A stretch of DNA of 64,000 bases, from assembly GCA_021803345.1 (NCBI GenBank), contig JAJZLS010000056.1, positions 1-64,000 of the forward strand. The letters run 5' to 3'. A program made the position numbers and the translations under genes. Below the pieces are notes generated by a model. That model did no database searches. It worked only from the letters and a program-made list of their open reading frames with translations, and had not been told where the DNA came from. Position 1 is the stretch's first letter. Each line of letters opens with the position of its first letter. Positions 53,792 through 62,437 of this stretch are shown in pieces. This DNA comes from Actinomycetes bacterium. GTDB taxonomy: Bacteria; Actinomycetota; Acidimicrobiia; Acidimicrobiales; Acidimicrobiaceae.

Positions 53792-54211
53792 GTGCGTTAC
53801 GTTGGACTTGATTATGGTCAAAGGCGAATTGGGATTTCAGTGTCCGATTCAGCTGGGAGGATCGCAGTTCCTTCTGCCTCTTTTACCCGCAGCAATGATT
53901 TGGCACAGGATCTAAGGCGACTAGCCTCGGCGATTCGGGAGTTCGAGCCGGATTTGGTGGTGGTGGGTTATCCGGTGAGTCTTTCTGGTCAGCCCGGATC
54001 CAGTGTCCAGGCAATGAAAACCTTTGTCGGACAATTGAAGAAGCTGCTTGAAATCGATGTAATTTTTCACGATGAGAGGTTCACCACTGCTGAGGCATCA
54101 CGACTACTTAGGCAAGCTAACATGTCGGCCAAGGCTCAACGATCAGTGGTTGACGCTTCAGCAGCCGCAGTTATGCTTCAGTCGTACCTCGACAAGAGAG
54201 TGGATGAGTAA
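53792..54211 (+). CDS. ruvX: RuvX/YqgF: putative pre-16S rRNA nuclease / junction resolvase-like
   Basis: The 139-residue RNase H-fold protein has VGLDYGQRRIGISVSD at the N-terminus, VVGYPVSLSGQPG and HDERFTTAEASRLL, then VDASAAAVMLQSYLD with the last acidic residue. The GTG start is two bases after alaS. The canonical family motif DER is intact. Confidence 0.94.
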   Translation: MRYVGLDYGQRRIGISVSDSAGRIAVPSASFTRSNDLAQDLRRLASAIREFEPDLVVVGYPVSLSGQPGSSVQAMKTFVGQLKKLLEIDVIFHDERFTTAEASRLLRQANMSAKAQRSVVDASAAAVMLQSYLDKRVDE

Positions 54212-55318
54212 TTGAGTTTTGAGAACCGGTCTTTTGGTGGGAATCGCTCTTCCGAATCAGGGACACTTCTTGAGCGGGGAGGCAGAGATTATTTCAACAT
54301 TTCTGGGCACTCTCGGAAGAGAAGGTGGATTCCGCTTAGTCTTTTGATATTGCTTTTAGTTGTATTTCTGGGAGCATACTCCTACTATCGTTCACAGGTA
54401 GATGGAGGGTCCTCTAATCAGAAAGTAACGTTGACTGTCAGTTCCGGGGAGGGTTTAAGCCAGTTTGCAAATCTTTTAGCTCTAAAAAAAGTTATTGGTT
54501 CCTCACTAATCTTCAAAATTTGGTTGCAAACTCAGCCGGCCGTGCTTTTACGTACGGGGTCCTATGTATTTGTAAAAGACGAGTCCTTTCATAAGGTCAT
54601 AACAACGTTGACCAAAGGCCCTTTGCTTGACAAGTTGACAGTACCTGATGGACTCACACTTGCTCAAATTGCAGTTAAGGTGGGCAAGATTCCGGGACAT
54701 TCTGCGGCTGACTTTTTGAAGGTGGCTGAGTCCGGCCAAGTGCGGTCACCCTTTGAGCCCAAAGGAGTCAACTCTCTCGAGGGGCTTTTGTATCCGGATA
54801 CCTACAGTTTTGACCCGTCCACCTCGAATAGGGCGATACTGCAATTGATGGTCAATTCGTTTGATTCTCATGCCAAGGCAATAGGTCTTACCCCTAAGAC
54901 AGTGTCAAATGGCCTAACTGGATATCAGATTGTCACAATGGCCTCAATAATTGAAAAAGAGGCTTTATATCCAGGCGATGGTAACAAGGTGGCGCGGGTA
55001 ATTTTGAACAGGCTTTCCAGCCACATGAAGCTGCAGCTTGATTCGACAGTGTTTTACGCGCTGGGAAACAATGTAAGCCATCTGAGTTTGGCAGACCTTC
55101 AGATCAATTCCCCGTACAATACCTATCTGCATCATGGGCTGCCTCCCACCCCAATTTCTATTCCATCTCAGGCTGCGTTAGAGGATGCGTTGCATCCCGC
55201 AACTGGAAACTGGTTATATTACGTGGTGGTACAGCCTGATGGCAAGGAAGCGTTCTCGTCAACCTACGCTGGACAATTGGCAAATGAAAAGTTGGCACAA
55301 AGTAGGGGCTTGGGTTAA
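54212..55318 (+). CDS. mltG: MltG: endolytic murein transglycosylase
   Basis: Cleaves nascent glycan strands at the membrane. The 368-residue protein has a cytoplasmic N-terminus (~33 residues, ending RKRRWIP), one transmembrane helix, a LysM-like region (VSSGEGLSQFANLL), and the YceG catalytic block MASIIEKEA with the catalytic Glu near residue 248. It ends with LHPATGNWLYYVV and a TYAGQLAN segment. The start is TTG immediately after the ruvX stop; the SD is poor, so translational coupling is likely. Confidence 0.92.
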   Translation: MSFENRSFGGNRSSESGTLLERGGRDYFNISGHSRKRRWIPLSLLILLLVVFLGAYSYYRSQVDGGSSNQKVTLTVSSGEGLSQFANLLALKKVIGSSLIFKIWLQTQPAVLLRTGSYVFVKDESFHKVITTLTKGPLLDKLTVPDGLTLAQIAVKVGKIPGHSAADFLKVAESGQVRSPFEPKGVNSLEGLLYPDTYSFDPSTSNRAILQLMVNSFDSHAKAIGLTPKTVSNGLTGYQIVTMASIIEKEALYPGDGNKVARVILNRLSSHMKLQLDSTVFYALGNNVSHLSLADLQINSPYNTYLHHGLPPTPISIPSQAALEDALHPATGNWLYYVVVQPDGKEAFSSTYAGQLANEKLAQSRGLG

Positions 55319-55321
55319 ATA

Positions 55322-56203
55322 GTGATAAGTGATCGAAAATTTAGTGGCCTTCCGTGGCCCACGGGGACAACCAAGGTTTTTGCTGTGATTGGTGATCCAA
55401 TAGACCATTCCTTGTCGCCAGTTTTGCTCAACAGAGCTTTTACCGAAGCCAACGTTGACGCAGTGTTTGTTGCGCTTGGAGTCTCAAGATCTGGCCTTGG
55501 TAAAGCAATGGATGGAGTCAGGGCGCTGGGTATATCAGGACTTTCGGTTACCATGCCACACAAGGAAGCCATCATTCAGCATTTGGACAGAGTTACGGAT
55601 AGGTCTAAGCGGCTAGGGTCAGTCAACTGTGTATTTTGGGAGGGTGGCAAGTTGGTGGGTGACTCAACTGATGGTCCTGCCTTGGTGGAGTCGCTGCAGG
55701 CAGATTTAAAAGATGAGATCGCTGGTAGATCAGTTCTGATTCTTGGGACTGGTGGGGCCGCCCGAGCTATCGTTCTAGCCCTTGCGGATGCCAAAGTTAA
55801 AGAGGTGGTTGTGGTCGGGCGTAATTCTGACGCGGTCGAAAGGGTGCTCGATTTGGGGGGTGGGATTGCCCGAAAAGGAGTTGCTGGTGATGCGGCCCAC
55901 GTTGACATAATCATCAATGCCACGAGCGTTGGGATGGCTGACACCGAGGGGAGCGGATTGACTCCGCTTTCGAGCGGGCTAATCAAGCAGAATCACTTTG
56001 TATGTGACATTATTTATTTCCCCCTGACCACGCCCCTTTTGAAGCACTCTCTTGAAGCTGGAGCAAAAGTGTCAAACGGAATCGGGATGCTTACGTTTCA
56101 GGCAGCCCGGGCTTTCACAATTTGGACAGGCAAGAAAGCTCCAGTGAGCGGGATGCTGGAGGCCGCAAATTTGGTTGCTCGTGGCCGTGCCGGGTCGCAC
56201 TAA
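55322..56203 (+). CDS. aroE: AroE: shikimate dehydrogenase
   Basis: NADPH-dependent reduction of 3-dehydroshikimate. The 293-residue enzyme has GDPIDHSLSPVLLN, the catalytic lysine in SVTMPHKEA, the paired Asp in GDSTDGPAL, the Rossmann loop ILGTGGAARAIVLAL and the C-terminal GIGMLTFQAARAFTIWTG. The start is GTG three bases after mltG. Last gene of the alaS group; 125 non-coding bases follow. Confidence 0.95.
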   Translation: MISDRKFSGLPWPTGTTKVFAVIGDPIDHSLSPVLLNRAFTEANVDAVFVALGVSRSGLGKAMDGVRALGISGLSVTMPHKEAIIQHLDRVTDRSKRLGSVNCVFWEGGKLVGDSTDGPALVESLQADLKDEIAGRSVLILGTGGAARAIVLALADAKVKEVVVVGRNSDAVERVLDLGGGIARKGVAGDAAHVDIIINATSVGMADTEGSGLTPLSSGLIKQNHFVCDIIYFPLTTPLLKHSLEAGAKVSNGIGMLTFQAARAFTIWTGKKAPVSGMLEAANLVARGRAGSH

Positions 56204-56328
56204 TTTGGTCAATCGTCGTGGCAGCTGGATGGCGGTTAAAGCAAGGACGTAGGTTAGTTTTGCTGGATGGATCAGCATAGGGTATACGGTTTAGGATTTT
56301 ATTACATGGATTTTACTAGGTACCAAAA

Positions 56329-57543
56329 TTGGCTTTATCTTTGAAAAGTTCTAAGGCTTTTGGAAAATCAACCGCCATTTTTTTCTTCTGCCTCTCTGCA
56401 GCGGTTGGATTGTCTGGATGCGGCTTATCCACAGGAAAGGGCAGTTCTTCCCTTTCGACGGTTCCGACGCAGACTAGCGTTGTTCCAGGTGTTTCCAGTA
56501 CCTCCGTAGCTTTTGGGGAGGTTATTCCTCAGACAGACATGCCTTCTTACGCAGCGGTGAGCTCCGGCATCAGGGCATATTTTGACAGCATCAATGCAGG
56601 TGGGGGTGTCAAAGGCAGAAAACTGGTTCTCAGTTCGGTGATTTCGAGCAGCAATGGTATTACTGGAAAGAGCATCTCTAATTTGGCATCAAAAGGACAT
56701 GTATTCGGAATTTTAGGGACTGGACCATTTAGCGAGATAAGTCCGGGTTTGGCTCAAATCCAAACCAATAATATTCCCTTGATAGGCTCCATTACAGGCG
56801 CCCCGCCTCTTTATGAGGTCACGCGTCCATATGTATTCAATATAGGTCCTTCTTACGTTACCGAAGGAAGGGCAATAGCGGGATTTATGCAGGGGTCGAA
56901 AGTTTCCGGCAAGGTGGTAATTCTTTATCAGAATGATCCATTTGGATTGGCCTTACTTTCCGGTTACCAGTCGGTTCTGCCTGCCTCTGCGACATTGATC
57001 CCTTTTAGACCTACTGACACCGACTTTTCTAATCAAGTTTCCGAGATCCAGGCTGAGTCTGCAAAGACAGTTATAATATTTGCTAAGCCTGGAGCTGTGG
57101 GTAATATTCTTGACTCGTTCAGTTCGGTGGGATTGAATCCCAGGATTATTTTAAGCCAGACCTCTTTGACTGCAGGAGCATATTCGACTGGAGGTTCAGG
57201 GCTGAACAACCTGTATGTATCAGGATTCATTCCACCGCTTCAGCCCGCTACTAAAAATCCGGAAATAACAAGCTTCGAGGCAGCCATGCACACGTATCAG
57301 CCTACCCAAACGATCAACCAGTTTTCTGCGTGGGGTTGGGAGTGTGCGCAAGTGGCAGTGGCTGCACTTAAGGCAGACAAGTCAGTTGCCCTGAATCGAC
57401 AGAATTATATAGCGTCTTTAGGACTGCTTAAGAATACGCAAACCCTGGCTGGATCGGTTAGTTATAACGGGACTGGCGGCAATGCTCTTGATGCGGCAAA
57501 CTTGTATCAATTGAGCAATGGACACCGTGTCTTGGTTCCGTAA
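56329..57543 (+). CDS. ABC-transporter substrate-binding lipoprotein (branched-chain amino acid type)
   Basis: The 404-residue type I periplasmic binding protein has an N-terminal signal ending in LSGC (Cys31 is the lipid site) and a Ser/Thr linker. The binding fold includes GIRAYFDSINAGGGVKGRKL, FGILGTGPFSE and VVILYQNDPFGLALL, typical of LivJ/amide-type binding proteins. The start is TTG 56329, after AGGTACC. No permease or ATPase gene is adjacent, so it is an orphan and the ligand is unknown. Confidence 0.87.
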   Translation: MALSLKSSKAFGKSTAIFFFCLSAAVGLSGCGLSTGKGSSSLSTVPTQTSVVPGVSSTSVAFGEVIPQTDMPSYAAVSSGIRAYFDSINAGGGVKGRKLVLSSVISSSNGITGKSISNLASKGHVFGILGTGPFSEISPGLAQIQTNNIPLIGSITGAPPLYEVTRPYVFNIGPSYVTEGRAIAGFMQGSKVSGKVVILYQNDPFGLALLSGYQSVLPASATLIPFRPTDTDFSNQVSEIQAESAKTVIIFAKPGAVGNILDSFSSVGLNPRIILSQTSLTAGAYSTGGSGLNNLYVSGFIPPLQPATKNPEITSFEAAMHTYQPTQTINQFSAWGWECAQVAVAALKADKSVALNRQNYIASLGLLKNTQTLAGSVSYNGTGGNALDAANLYQLSNGHRVLVP

Positions 57544-57602
57544 TCCGAGACCATAATAAGCCTGCTAGCCACTAAGGTCTAATTCAGTGAGATGGAGGAC
57601 AG

Positions 57603-57623
57603 CCGTGTGGAATCGCCACACGG
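57603..57623. terminator. 8-bp perfect hairpin downstream of the binding-protein gene
   Basis: CCGTGTGG and CCACACGG pair exactly around an AATCG loop, 60 bases after the stop at 57541-57543. No T-run follows, so a U-tract-less terminator is likely. The rest of the 296-base gap (57544-57839) before the convergent pspA gene shows no ORF or RNA gene I can recognise. Confidence 0.6.
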
Positions 57624-57839
57624 GCAGCCTTAGTTCTAAATCGCAAGACAGCCCCAAAAGCACTGAGCGTTATTCTCTGCAGAGTCTAGTGACCGAGGTG
57701 GACATATTTATCTAGGGGATATCCAGGCTAAGCGCATCCGCCAGATGAAGCGTCAACCGCTGAAAGACAAACGGGCAACCATATTGTTCTGAAGGTTTCT
57801 CCAGCTCTATTTGCGGCAGAACGTCAGCTTCTTAAATAA

Positions 57840-58886
57840 TCAGCTTTGTGATCCATCAGCGCCAAGAAGTTCTTTTGCCTGGTCGAGCGTCATCTCCTGC
57901 GACGGAACTATCAGGTCCGACGGACGCAGAGCATCATCTGAAAGCGGCTTTCCGGTCGCGTGAATTAATTTAATCAGCTCGGCTGTGCAACTTGCAAATG
58001 ATTCGGAGTCGTTTTCAGTGATTGCTTTTTCGAGCGCTTGATCCAGTCCATCAAGTGCCGGCTTGATCGATTCGGGAACTTCGTAAAGCGAATCTCCGGT
58101 AATTCTTATTACCATAGTCTTGCCACCTTCAGAGGCTGAAGGGGGAACTGACTTCTGCTGAGTTGGTTTAGTTTCATCGCCCACGCCTAATTCTGCTTTC
58201 ATCGCTTCCAACTGATAGTCGACATTTGAATCAACGGACCCTTTTTGCAATTGGGCTTCGATGTCGTCAGTTGATGCAGAACCGATCGCCAGATTATTTA
58301 GAACCCCAGAGTCTGCCAGTTCCCCTACTGCTGCGGATCTGGCCTGCAATTCGGTGATTTTATCTTGAGCCCTATCTATCATCATCGAGACATCGGTCAT
58401 GTTCTCTGACAGCCCTGTCAGGCCTTCCATGGCATTAGTCGAGGCTTTGGCAGCAGTGTACTGTGCCTTCATTGAATCTTTTTGGGATCTAAATAGCTCT
58501 AACTTGGCTTGCAATTTTTGCCCGGTATCTTCAAGCGATTGTTCCTGGGATCTCAACTGCTCTATCTGCGGAGTAAGTTGTTCAATCTGGCCTTTGACAG
58601 TTGTGGCCCGGCTTAGAGCCGTTTTAGCGAGGTCTTCCTGACCCTGCTGAAGAGCTTGTCTAGCCTGGCCTTGAAGTTTGTCATACTGTGCCTGTAGTGT
58701 GGCTTGTTGAGCTTCAAGTCTCTTTTGTGATGTAAGTACGTCAGCAATTGACCTTCGGACTTGTTGTAGATTCTCAAGCATCTTCTGATATGAAAGATCC
58801 AGAGCTTGAGTGGGATCCTCAACTTTATTTAGAGCCGCGTTAGCCTTTTGTTGGAAGACTTGTGACATTCTTTTGAATACGCTCAT
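57840..58886 (-). CDS. pspA: PspA/IM30-family membrane-stress protein fused to a PspAA domain
   Basis: The 348-residue protein has an N-terminal PspA coiled coil (residues 1 to ~225) starting MSVFKRMSQVFQQKANAALNKVEDP and rich in Gln heptads. A Pro/Ser/Lys linker follows, then from about residue 255 a PspAA-like domain with MVIRITGDSLYEV, the helical LDQALEKAITEND, and SDLIVPSQEMTLDQAKELL. PspA polymers protect leaky membranes; PspAA is a partner module often encoded separately in actinobacteria. AGGAG lies nine bases before the ATG. Divergent from rodA. Confidence 0.9.
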   Translation of the reverse strand: MSVFKRMSQVFQQKANAALNKVEDPTQALDLSYQKMLENLQQVRRSIADVLTSQKRLEAQQATLQAQYDKLQGQARQALQQGQEDLAKTALSRATTVKGQIEQLTPQIEQLRSQEQSLEDTGQKLQAKLELFRSQKDSMKAQYTAAKASTNAMEGLTGLSENMTDVSMMIDRAQDKITELQARSAAVGELADSGVLNNLAIGSASTDDIEAQLQKGSVDSNVDYQLEAMKAELGVGDETKPTQQKSVPPSASEGGKTMVIRITGDSLYEVPESIKPALDGLDQALEKAITENDSESFASCTAELIKLIHATGKPLSDDALRPSDLIVPSQEMTLDQAKELLGADGSQS

Positions 58887-58972
58887 CTAGGTTGCTCCTG
58901 TCGGTAAAGCTAAGGTTAAAAGACTAAATTTTAATGTAGCCTTAAAATCACTCGAATGCATATGCAGTTGGT

Positions 58973-59002
58973 GCTACTAGCCTTATCTAACCTTCTAGTA
59001 GC
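58973..59002. promoter_or_regulatory. Inverted repeat in the pspA-rodA divergent region
   Basis: GCTACTAG and CTAGTAGC are exact inverted repeats 14 bases apart, placed between the divergent starts at 58886 and 59081. The spacing suits a dimeric repressor operator serving either gene. The region is AT-rich, with TATATT-type elements close to the rodA SD (AGGGGAGAG). Confidence 0.4.
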
Positions 59003-59080
59003 GTTATATATGTTAGAAATCTGCTAGGTTCAAATGCCATTTATGTCTTACTTTGTTATATTTAGTTTAGGGGAGAGTTA

Positions 59081-60211
59081 ATGTTAGTTGACCGATCAAA
59101 GGGTTGGCGACAGACTCTTCTGCATTTTGACTTTACCCTTTTTGCTGTCACTGTTTCCACCGCTTTTCTGGGTGTGATAATGGTGTACTCAGCAACCAGG
59201 GAAAAACTTATTTTAGCTGGGCTAAATCGATATTCCTACCTTGAGCATCAAGCGGTCTATGTATTGATTGGGATAGTGGTGATGTTTGTAATTGTCACCA
59301 TCGACTATCACCAGCTCGGGAACCTTGGATTTTTAGCTTATGGGGCGATAGTCATGGCGTTGCTGGGAGTTCTAACCCCAATAGGGAAGAGGGCTTTGGG
59401 ATCACAGCGGTGGTATCAGCTGGGTCCTGTTCAATTCCAGCCATCAGAATTCGCTGCATTGGCAATCATTCTCGCTATAGCTGCATATCTTCAAGCACAT
59501 CAGGATGAGGAGCTTGATGCAAAGATGCTGGTTAAGATTCTGGTGATGGCTGGTTTCCCAATGTTGCTGGTCATAAAGCAGCCTGATATCGGCACTGCCC
59601 TGGTTATGGGTTCGGTGTTACTGACGATGCTGGTGTTGGCTAAGGTTCCACTAAAGTGGCTGGCTGTCCTTTTCCTACTGGGTGCTTTGGCGATTGTGGC
59701 GATTTTATCACTTGGCATTTTGCAGAAGTATCAGCTTCAAAGGCTGACGTCGTTTGTGAATCCGAAGACCTCTGCATTACAGGCAGGCTACAACCTTGCT
59801 CAGTCGAAGATAGCAATTGGGTCTGGCGGTTTGTTTGGCACCGGAATCTTTCATGGTCCCCAGACAAACCTATCTTACGTTCCGGAGCAGCAGACTGACT
59901 TCATTTTTACAGCGGTGGGGGAGCAGCTCGGTTTCGTTGGCGCCGGCGGCTTGCTGCTGGCCTATGCCTACATGGTCTGGCGGGTTTGGTGCATTATGAA
60001 GCGGGCTAAGGATCCATTGGGAAGGATGTTGGCCGGAGGGGTGCTAGGCCTGTTGGCATTCTCAATTTTTCAGAATGCAGGGATGACAATGGGTATTATG
60101 CCCATTACCGGGATTCCACTTCCGTTTATGAGTTATGGGGGTTCGGCGGTACTTGCATTTTTTGCTTCAATAGGTTTGGTGTTGAACGTCGGGATGAGGA
60201 ATCCAAAGTGA
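59081..60211 (+). CDS. rodA: RodA/MrdB-type SEDS peptidoglycan glycosyltransferase
   Basis: Polymerises lipid II for lateral wall growth. The 376-residue polytopic protein has about ten helices. SEDS features include GSQRWYQLGPVQFQPSEF in the large loop, FVNPKTSALQAGYNLAQSKIAIGSGG, QQTDFIFTAVGEQLGF and ITGIPLPFMSYGGSAVLA near the end. The length and loop content favour RodA over FtsW. Its stop overlaps the next gene as GTGA. Confidence 0.93.
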   Translation: MLVDRSKGWRQTLLHFDFTLFAVTVSTAFLGVIMVYSATREKLILAGLNRYSYLEHQAVYVLIGIVVMFVIVTIDYHQLGNLGFLAYGAIVMALLGVLTPIGKRALGSQRWYQLGPVQFQPSEFAALAIILAIAAYLQAHQDEELDAKMLVKILVMAGFPMLLVIKQPDIGTALVMGSVLLTMLVLAKVPLKWLAVLFLLGALAIVAILSLGILQKYQLQRLTSFVNPKTSALQAGYNLAQSKIAIGSGGLFGTGIFHGPQTNLSYVPEQQTDFIFTAVGEQLGFVGAGGLLLAYAYMVWRVWCIMKRAKDPLGRMLAGGVLGLLAFSIFQNAGMTMGIMPITGIPLPFMSYGGSAVLAFFASIGLVLNVGMRNPK

Positions 60212-60714
60212 GCGAGCCCTCCGAAGGCCTGGGGCAATCGGGTGAGGTGGATTTTAGCCCTGACAAATCATCAGCTGAGGAGGACATTACCCTACTGGGA
60301 CCTTCTGATAGAGTTCCGATGCTGCGCCAAGTGGTTGTTTCTGACGTTAGAGTTCTTCTTCCGGAGACGTTTGGGCGCCTTTACCTTGTCGAATTGGATC
60401 CGCCAAAACGTTCGCTCTCTATTCCCATTTCTCTTGAGCAGGCTGGGATAATTGCTGGGATGCTATCGGGAAAGGGGGCTCCGCGGCCTATGACTGGGGA
60501 TCTTTTGTGTGACATTCTGGCAGCATTTGATCTTAGTATTGAGGTGGTGCAGATAACCGGCAAGAGTGGAGGAGTATACCTTGGCCAGGTTACAGTGGTT
60601 GGAGCCTCAGGGAGGCCGAGAATGTTTCCTTGCAGACCTTCCGATGGAGTGATTGTTGCATTGGGGCAGGCTCTGCCGGTGCCAATTTTGGTTGATGAGT
60701 CGCTTTTTGTGTAA
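60208..60714 (+). CDS. Bifunctional-nuclease-family (DUF151) protein
   Basis: The 168-residue protein has an acidic ~35-residue N-terminal lead, then the DUF151 core: LVELDPPKRSLSIPISLEQA, RPMTGDLLCDILAAF, GVYLGQVTV and CRPSDGVIVALGQALPVPI. The family is annotated as bifunctional nuclease from plant and thermophile members; activity here is untested. The GTG start is coupled to rodA. Confidence 0.87.
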   Translation: MSEPSEGLGQSGEVDFSPDKSSAEEDITLLGPSDRVPMLRQVVVSDVRVLLPETFGRLYLVELDPPKRSLSIPISLEQAGIIAGMLSGKGAPRPMTGDLLCDILAAFDLSIEVVQITGKSGGVYLGQVTVVGASGRPRMFPCRPSDGVIVALGQALPVPILVDESLFV

Positions 60715-60741
60715 AACACGGGCTGTTTATTTTGTGGTGCT

Positions 60742-62082
60742 CTAAGAGTTGCCCTCGTTAGAGATTCTCATAAGTATTGCAATCAATACGTAGTTTGCCA
60801 CCAAGGAGGAACCACCGTAGGCAACGAAGGGAAGGGTAACCCCGGTGAGGGGCAAAATTCTGGTTATTCCAGCCATGATAAAGAATGATTGCAGGCCAAT
60901 AATGGCAGTCAGTGACGCGGCAAGTAATTTGGAGAAGTCGTTTTTGGCTCGAAGCGCTATTCGAAGTCCAGAACCCACGATCAACAGAAATGCGAATACA
61001 ATCGCGCTGGTGCCTAGGAGGCCCATTTCCTCTCCGATTGCCGCAAAGATGAAGTCACTTGATACGACCGGTATGATTCCCGGATGACCTCTTCCTAGTC
61101 CGGTTCCACCCACTCCTCCAAATCCGAGCGCATATTGCCCCTGGATTAGCTGGTATCCAATGTTGGCGGCATACTTCCATGGGTCAAGCCAAATGACAAG
61201 CCGCTCTTTTACGTGAGCAAATAAGAGAGTGCCAACTCCGGCACCCACAGCAAACAGTATTCCACCTAGAAAGAGGTATGTTTTGCGCGAAGTGGCCAGC
61301 CAGATCGTGATAATGAAAAGTAAAAATATAAGTAGCGAGAATCCGACGTCATGTTCAGCCGTCATTATAAGTAATGAGACCACCCATGCCACAAAGATGG
61401 GGCCTAGAGCTCTGGGTTCAATTATGGTCGATTTTTTATTGCCAGCTAATGGATGGCCCAGCAGTTCTCGCTTTTCCACAAAATATGACGAGAAAAAGAC
61501 TGCCAGCATAAGCTTTGCAGCTTCGACCGGCTGAAACGTTAGCGATCCTACATGTATCCAGAGTCTCGTTCCATTAATATTGACTCCAATGCCCGGCACA
61601 AGGGGCATTATCAGTAACAGAATTCCTCCACCGGCTAAAAGGTATCGGTAGCGGTCCAATACCGATGAGTTGCGAACCAACACCAGAGTGACGAGATATA
61701 AGGCAACTCCTACGGTACTCCAAATTGCCTGCAAAATGGCCTGATGGTAGTCCAACCTGGTTATCATCACAAAACCAAGACCATTTAACAGCGAGGCGAT
61801 TGGAAGAATTACAGGATCTGCGTTGGGGGCTAACTTTCGGTTTCCGATATGGGCAGCAAGACTTAGTGCCAACATTGCAATTAGTATTGGCAAGATGTTT
61901 CCAGGTATTGATGCGGTATGGCCAAGTGATGCAATTATGTATGCCGAGATGGTGATGATTATCGATATCACCAGCAGTCCGAATTCGGTGGTTCTGCGCT
62001 TGTTGGGAGAACCTAGGTGTAGAACCCTCCTCCATCCCGCCTGTACGGGTGTCTGAGCAAGAGTTGATCCACCGGCATTCAT
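60742..62082 (-). CDS. Second SEDS-family protein (FtsW/RodA/SpoVE)
   Basis: The 446-residue polytopic protein has an N-terminal cytoplasmic lead of about 35 residues and ten or more helices. SEDS motifs: NGTRLWIHVGSLTFQPVEAAKLML, IGYQLIQGQYALGFGGVGGTGLGRGHPG, VVSSDFIFAAIGEEMGLLG and LPLTGVTLPFVAYGGSSLVANY. Long extra N-terminal helices resemble actinobacterial RodA proteins encoded with pbpA. It converges on the first rodA operon 28 bases away. Which of the two serves division or elongation cannot be told. Confidence 0.9.
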   Translation of the reverse strand: MNAGGSTLAQTPVQAGWRRVLHLGSPNKRRTTEFGLLVISIIITISAYIIASLGHTASIPGNILPILIAMLALSLAAHIGNRKLAPNADPVILPIASLLNGLGFVMITRLDYHQAILQAIWSTVGVALYLVTLVLVRNSSVLDRYRYLLAGGGILLLIMPLVPGIGVNINGTRLWIHVGSLTFQPVEAAKLMLAVFFSSYFVEKRELLGHPLAGNKKSTIIEPRALGPIFVAWVVSLLIMTAEHDVGFSLLIFLLFIITIWLATSRKTYLFLGGILFAVGAGVGTLLFAHVKERLVIWLDPWKYAANIGYQLIQGQYALGFGGVGGTGLGRGHPGIIPVVSSDFIFAAIGEEMGLLGTSAIVFAFLLIVGSGLRIALRAKNDFSKLLAASLTAIIGLQSFFIMAGITRILPLTGVTLPFVAYGGSSLVANYVLIAILMRISNEGNS

Positions 62083-62437
62083 GGTTACTCACTATAGTCG
62101 GTGATTTACTAAAGCTATGGTAGCCTTTAATAGCCTCTCACAACGGAGATATATTTCCTTTCTTTTGGACTGTTCCATGTCGAGCACTTAGTTAGCGGAT
62201 TACAGCGGTGACTGGGAAAAACCTATTTCGAGAAACCGCCGAGGGCCGAGGGTAGAGGAATAAAGAACTCGAGAAAAGAAGATCATATTTCGACGGATTC
62301 GCCAGACCATACTTGTTGTTATCGCGGTGAAATTGGATGACTTTGGAGTCACTGGTATTGGAGATTATAACGGGAAGCCGGATTTAGGCAGTGGTTATAG
62401 CGTACAATGGAACCTGGAGCAAATACCCTAGGTTTAT
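62083..62437. other. 355-base divergent intergenic region before ppk1
   Basis: No RNA gene, strong hairpin or full promoter was recognised. It must hold promoters for the SEDS gene (minus) and ppk1 (plus); TACAAT at 62403-62408 is a possible -10 for ppk1. A 34-codon frame from GTG 62327 to TAG 62431 reads DDFGVTGIGDYNGKPDL, faintly like an FG-GAP/VCBS repeat, but has no SD and is probably chance or a remnant. Confidence 0.4.

Noticed and set aside
57544..57839. Possible structured ncRNA in the gap after the binding-protein gene
   Set aside because: Only one clear hairpin could be drawn; no tRNA, tmRNA or 6S features, so it is listed only as a probable terminator.
62327..62431. 34-codon GTG frame resembling an FG-GAP/VCBS repeat just before ppk1
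   Set aside because: No SD, no longer upstream coding frame (a TAA precedes it), and similarity is weak; noted only in the intergenic entry.
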